A stretch of DNA of 64,000 nt from Cylindrotheca closterium (lineage: Eukaryota; Bacillariophyta; Bacillariophyceae; Bacillariales; Bacillariaceae): positions 124,001 to 188,000 of the forward strand of contig CAKOGP040002014.1 of assembly GCA_933822405.4 (NCBI GenBank), given 5' to 3'. Of this stretch, positions 61,842 through 64,000 are shown in pieces (position 1 is the first letter of the stretch; every line of letters starts with the position of its first letter). A model generated the notes under the pieces. The model had not been told where the DNA came from. It saw only the letters and a program-made list of their open reading frames with translations, and did no database searches. The translations under genes and the position numbers were made by a program.

Positions 61842-62405
61842 ATGATCAACAGCGGATCCTTCCTCTTTGGGTGTTCCGGATTCATTTTGGGATTTGTAAT
61901 TCTTATCTTGGAGTATGGAAAGCGTGTTCCAGCTTTTGGAGCTATGGAATCCAAGTTGTACAAGAATATGGGCTGCCTCAAGACTGTCTGGGGCCGTGGT
62001 TGCCTCTTGTTCTTTGCCGGGACTGTCGAATTCGCCCAGAATGATTTCATCAACTATGCTATCGGTAATTACCTTTGGAGTGTTGGAGTTCTCTTCATCT
62101 TGATCGGACGCAGTGCCGCTCGCAAGACAGCCACTGCCCGAAGAAACTTGTGCACTAGCGAACAATGGGTAAAAATGTTTGCTGGTGTCGATCAAAATGG
62201 TGGTGGTTTCATCACCAAGAACCAATTCGGCGATTTGACCGTTCAGTTGGAAATGAATGTTACTCGAAGAGAAATCGAGATTGCCTTCCGACAGATCGAT
62301 GTCGAAAACGAAAGCCGCATCGATTTTTCCGCCTTTATGAGATGGTGGAATGACGAAGCCACCGAAAAGTGGGACAGCTTTGTTCCACCCTCGGATATGG
62401 CTTGA
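61842..62405 (+). CDS. COPI-associated-like membrane protein with EF-hand-like tail, possibly 5'-truncated
   Basis: The first ATG in frame is at 61842, after a stop at 61815. It gives 187 aa. Residues 1-100 have helices (GSFLFGCSGFILGFVILILE, GCLLFFAGTVEF and NYLWSVGVLFILIGRSAAR) like the COPI-associated family, whose members usually have one more helix at the N terminus. Residues about 110-175 look like an EF-hand pair (VDQNGGGFITKNQFGDL and VENESRIDFSAFMRWW), but the loops lack key acidic residues (the position-12 Glu is Gln in the first), so calcium binding is doubtful. An acceptor-like AG at 61851-61852 hints at a missing upstream exon, but none with the right phase was found. It could be a truncated duplicate. 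Confidence 0.65.
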   Translation: MINSGSFLFGCSGFILGFVILILEYGKRVPAFGAMESKLYKNMGCLKTVWGRGCLLFFAGTVEFAQNDFINYAIGNYLWSVGVLFILIGRSAARKTATARRNLCTSEQWVKMFAGVDQNGGGFITKNQFGDLTVQLEMNVTRREIEIAFRQIDVENESRIDFSAFMRWWNDEATEKWDSFVPPSDMA

Positions 62406-62576
62406 GACTTACGCATGTTGAGTTTGTGAGGAGGATAGCGTTTGAGAGCAGTATAGAGATTGTTGTCTAGCTACATAATACAACGGTTGCAACAGGTAGC
62501 TAATAGTAGCTGTTATGAAGGTCCAAAAAAAGAGCTATTATTATATCTGTATTGTATGTATGGATGCTACATGTTG

Positions 62577-63221
62577 CTAGATGAGACCTGAGAAAGTTTC
62601 TCTGGGTGCAACGCTTTGAAGTATCCTCGTTCTAGCCAACCAATTTTCAACTTCTGTGCATTCCGACGATGAAATATCCGAGACTTTGCTCAGGACCTTG
62701 CCATTCTTGATTGCAACAATAGTAGGTTGTTCGGGATCGATTTGCAGCTTAGCTGTAAAGAGTGGCGCCCTTTTGGAGTTGATCCTCCGGCATTTGCACT
62801 TGGATTTCGTCTCGAGGACTCGTTTCGATAAGACATCTTCAATAGCATTGGAAATGGAGGTTTCTTGGTTGAAAAAGTTAACCAAGAAGACAACGTCGCT
62901 TTGCCCGTTGGTCACGAAGCATTCGATTAGAAATTCGTTTTGGTCCATTGTTTCAAAAATACCTTCCATATCCACCTGTCCCAACTCGTTTTCATGATCG
63001 TCACCAAAGAAGGAGATTTCATCGCTGTTGCAGCTACCATCTTCGGATACTGCCACAGCGTTCTTTTGGGAGGATGTCAACGATCTTTCTGGTAGTTTTC
63101 GTTGCATTCTCATTCGCTTTCGGTGGTTGGAGATGGGCTTGACTATCTTGGCACCAAGTCGTCCAATGTGATTGACGATGCTTTGAGGTTTTGCCTCGTT
63201 GGAGCTTTCAACATAGGGCAT
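62577..63221 (-). CDS. Thioredoxin-fold (phosducin/TXNDC9-like) protein without CxxC, tandem copy C
   Basis: A 214-aa protein from the ATG at 63221 (MPYVESSNEAKPQSIVNHIG). It is the most diverged of the three at the N terminus (SYIQC becomes PYVES) and the shortest in the acidic region. It keeps the basic SNHRKRMRMQRKL stretch, the DVVFLVNFFNQETSIS strand-helix, RAPLFTAKLQI and PTIVAIKNGK. LSKVSDISSSECTEVENWLA matches the end of the domain in copies A and B. All three genes are on the minus strand, with the COPI-associated-like ORF on the plus strand between copies B and C. Function unknown. Confidence 0.8.
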   Translation of the reverse strand: MPYVESSNEAKPQSIVNHIGRLGAKIVKPISNHRKRMRMQRKLPERSLTSSQKNAVAVSEDGSCNSDEISFFGDDHENELGQVDMEGIFETMDQNEFLIECFVTNGQSDVVFLVNFFNQETSISNAIEDVLSKRVLETKSKCKCRRINSKRAPLFTAKLQIDPEQPTIVAIKNGKVLSKVSDISSSECTEVENWLARTRILQSVAPRETFSGLI

Positions 63222-64000
63222 GATGAAATTGCAAGTCGTGCGATATGATGAGGGGCTTCAAAAAAATGTGACGAAGGAAAATGTGAAGGGTCGATATTAA
63301 AAAATATTTTGATCAGACGATTTATTTGCTCCCACGAATCAGTCCCGAAATAAAAGTCAGCACATTGTGGTACTACTGTACGTACCTCTGAACACATTCC
63401 TTCCGTTTTGGTTACCATTAAAATGGCGATTGAAGAACATACACCGCCCCCAGCAATCCTGACATATAAATTTGCAACTTCCGATCGACAGTAGTTGAAG
63501 TCTATTTTTTTTTATAAAACAGAGTACCGGTACCTCTCAAATTTGGGCAACTTTGGGCAACAGCAGTACCGCCACGATTGTCGAAATAAAGTAGTAGCAT
63601 ACCGGTACGTTGGCCCCAGCAATTTTAAAAGTCCGTGCTTCTTGATACGATACACCTTCTGATCGACAGTATTTGAAGTACTGTATATTTCGCAATTTAC
63701 TTTCTTGTGATTCTCGGTCTTCAGAGAGCATAAAGGGTTTTGGAAAAAGCGCTGCTGTAGCTTCGATTCCGAGTTTGTTAGCAAGGTACAATATTATAAT
63801 CATTAATTCTCTTATTTCTTCAAAATGGACAAAACGGAGTCAAGAGTAAACCCTAATGCAGTACTTTCAAGAAGGGCCTACACCAGTCCATGCACTATCA
63901 TTCGGATGTTGGAGTAACTTCTTTGAATCGTACTTGATTCTAAAGCATCTTTGTCACTCATGGACACCCATGACAAGGCTGGCTGGCTGGTGGCCTGGAG
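63222..64000. other. Intergenic to window end
   Basis: 5' flank of copy C. It shares the block CAGTCCCGAAATA(G/A)AA (63342) with the upstream DNA of copy B (61287). AAAAGTCCGTGCTT recurs near 61303 and 63629. A 31-codon plus-strand frame near 63824 is too short to support. Confidence 0.45.

Overview
The window looks like nuclear DNA from a diatom, probably a draft assembly of a pennate species, because it contains a 63-base run of N. The evidence is a fucoxanthin chlorophyll a/c-binding antenna gene (38411-39040) with the classic ASAFAP plastid presequence. Other plastid-type presequences end at a phenylalanine (SDR gene at 55304, transporter at 24808, membrane protein at 56801). There are PT/PS-rich surface proteins of the kind common in diatoms and an HSF-type regulator. 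The introns are short GT-AG introns of about 80-110 bases. No prokaryotic operon logic, rRNA, tRNA or CRISPR array was found. Intergenic DNA is rich in simple repeats and in GTAC, GGTACC and TACCGGTA palindromes.

Layout. 1-8 kb: a rhodanese-domain tRNA hydroxylase (3' end cut by the window edge), a diatom-type unknown protein, a secreted protein with internal helical repeats, a Q-tailed ORF with an in-frame stop, and a two-exon secreted or membrane protein. 8-17.7 kb: a bestrophin-like channel, a tandem pair of unknown-family genes, a sulfotransferase-like gene, a broken CBP/p300-type TAZ zinc finger between two copies of a promoter-like repeat, and an HSF-domain gene. 19-30 kb: a PT-rich type I membrane protein, a large disordered coiled-coil protein, a plastid-type DMT transporter, and three small acidic proteins of about 100 aa. 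30-38 kb: two tandem paralogous J-domain proteins, each with a canonical HPD J domain at the N terminus and a degenerate J domain downstream. 38-48.5 kb: the antenna gene, a 1262-aa PT-repeat protein with an EF hand, a CDF metal transporter and an SLC35-like transporter. 48.9-58 kb: an AT-hook plus coiled-coil protein, a protein with an FxxxxV...YTxEE tail, a plastid-type SDR and a seven-helix membrane protein. 58.7-63.2 kb: three tandem paralogs with a thioredoxin-like fold lacking CxxC, with a COPI-associated-like/EF-hand ORF on the other strand between copies two and three.

The genes do not form one obvious pathway. The themes are local tandem duplication (J-domain pair, thioredoxin-like trio, FSxDV pair, small-protein set), membrane transport (two DMT, one CDF, one bestrophin), plastid functions and PT-rich surface proteins. 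The best candidates for something undescribed are the twin-J proteins, the thioredoxin-fold trio and the recurring F...YTxEE family. All functional calls come from reading motifs; no database search was run.
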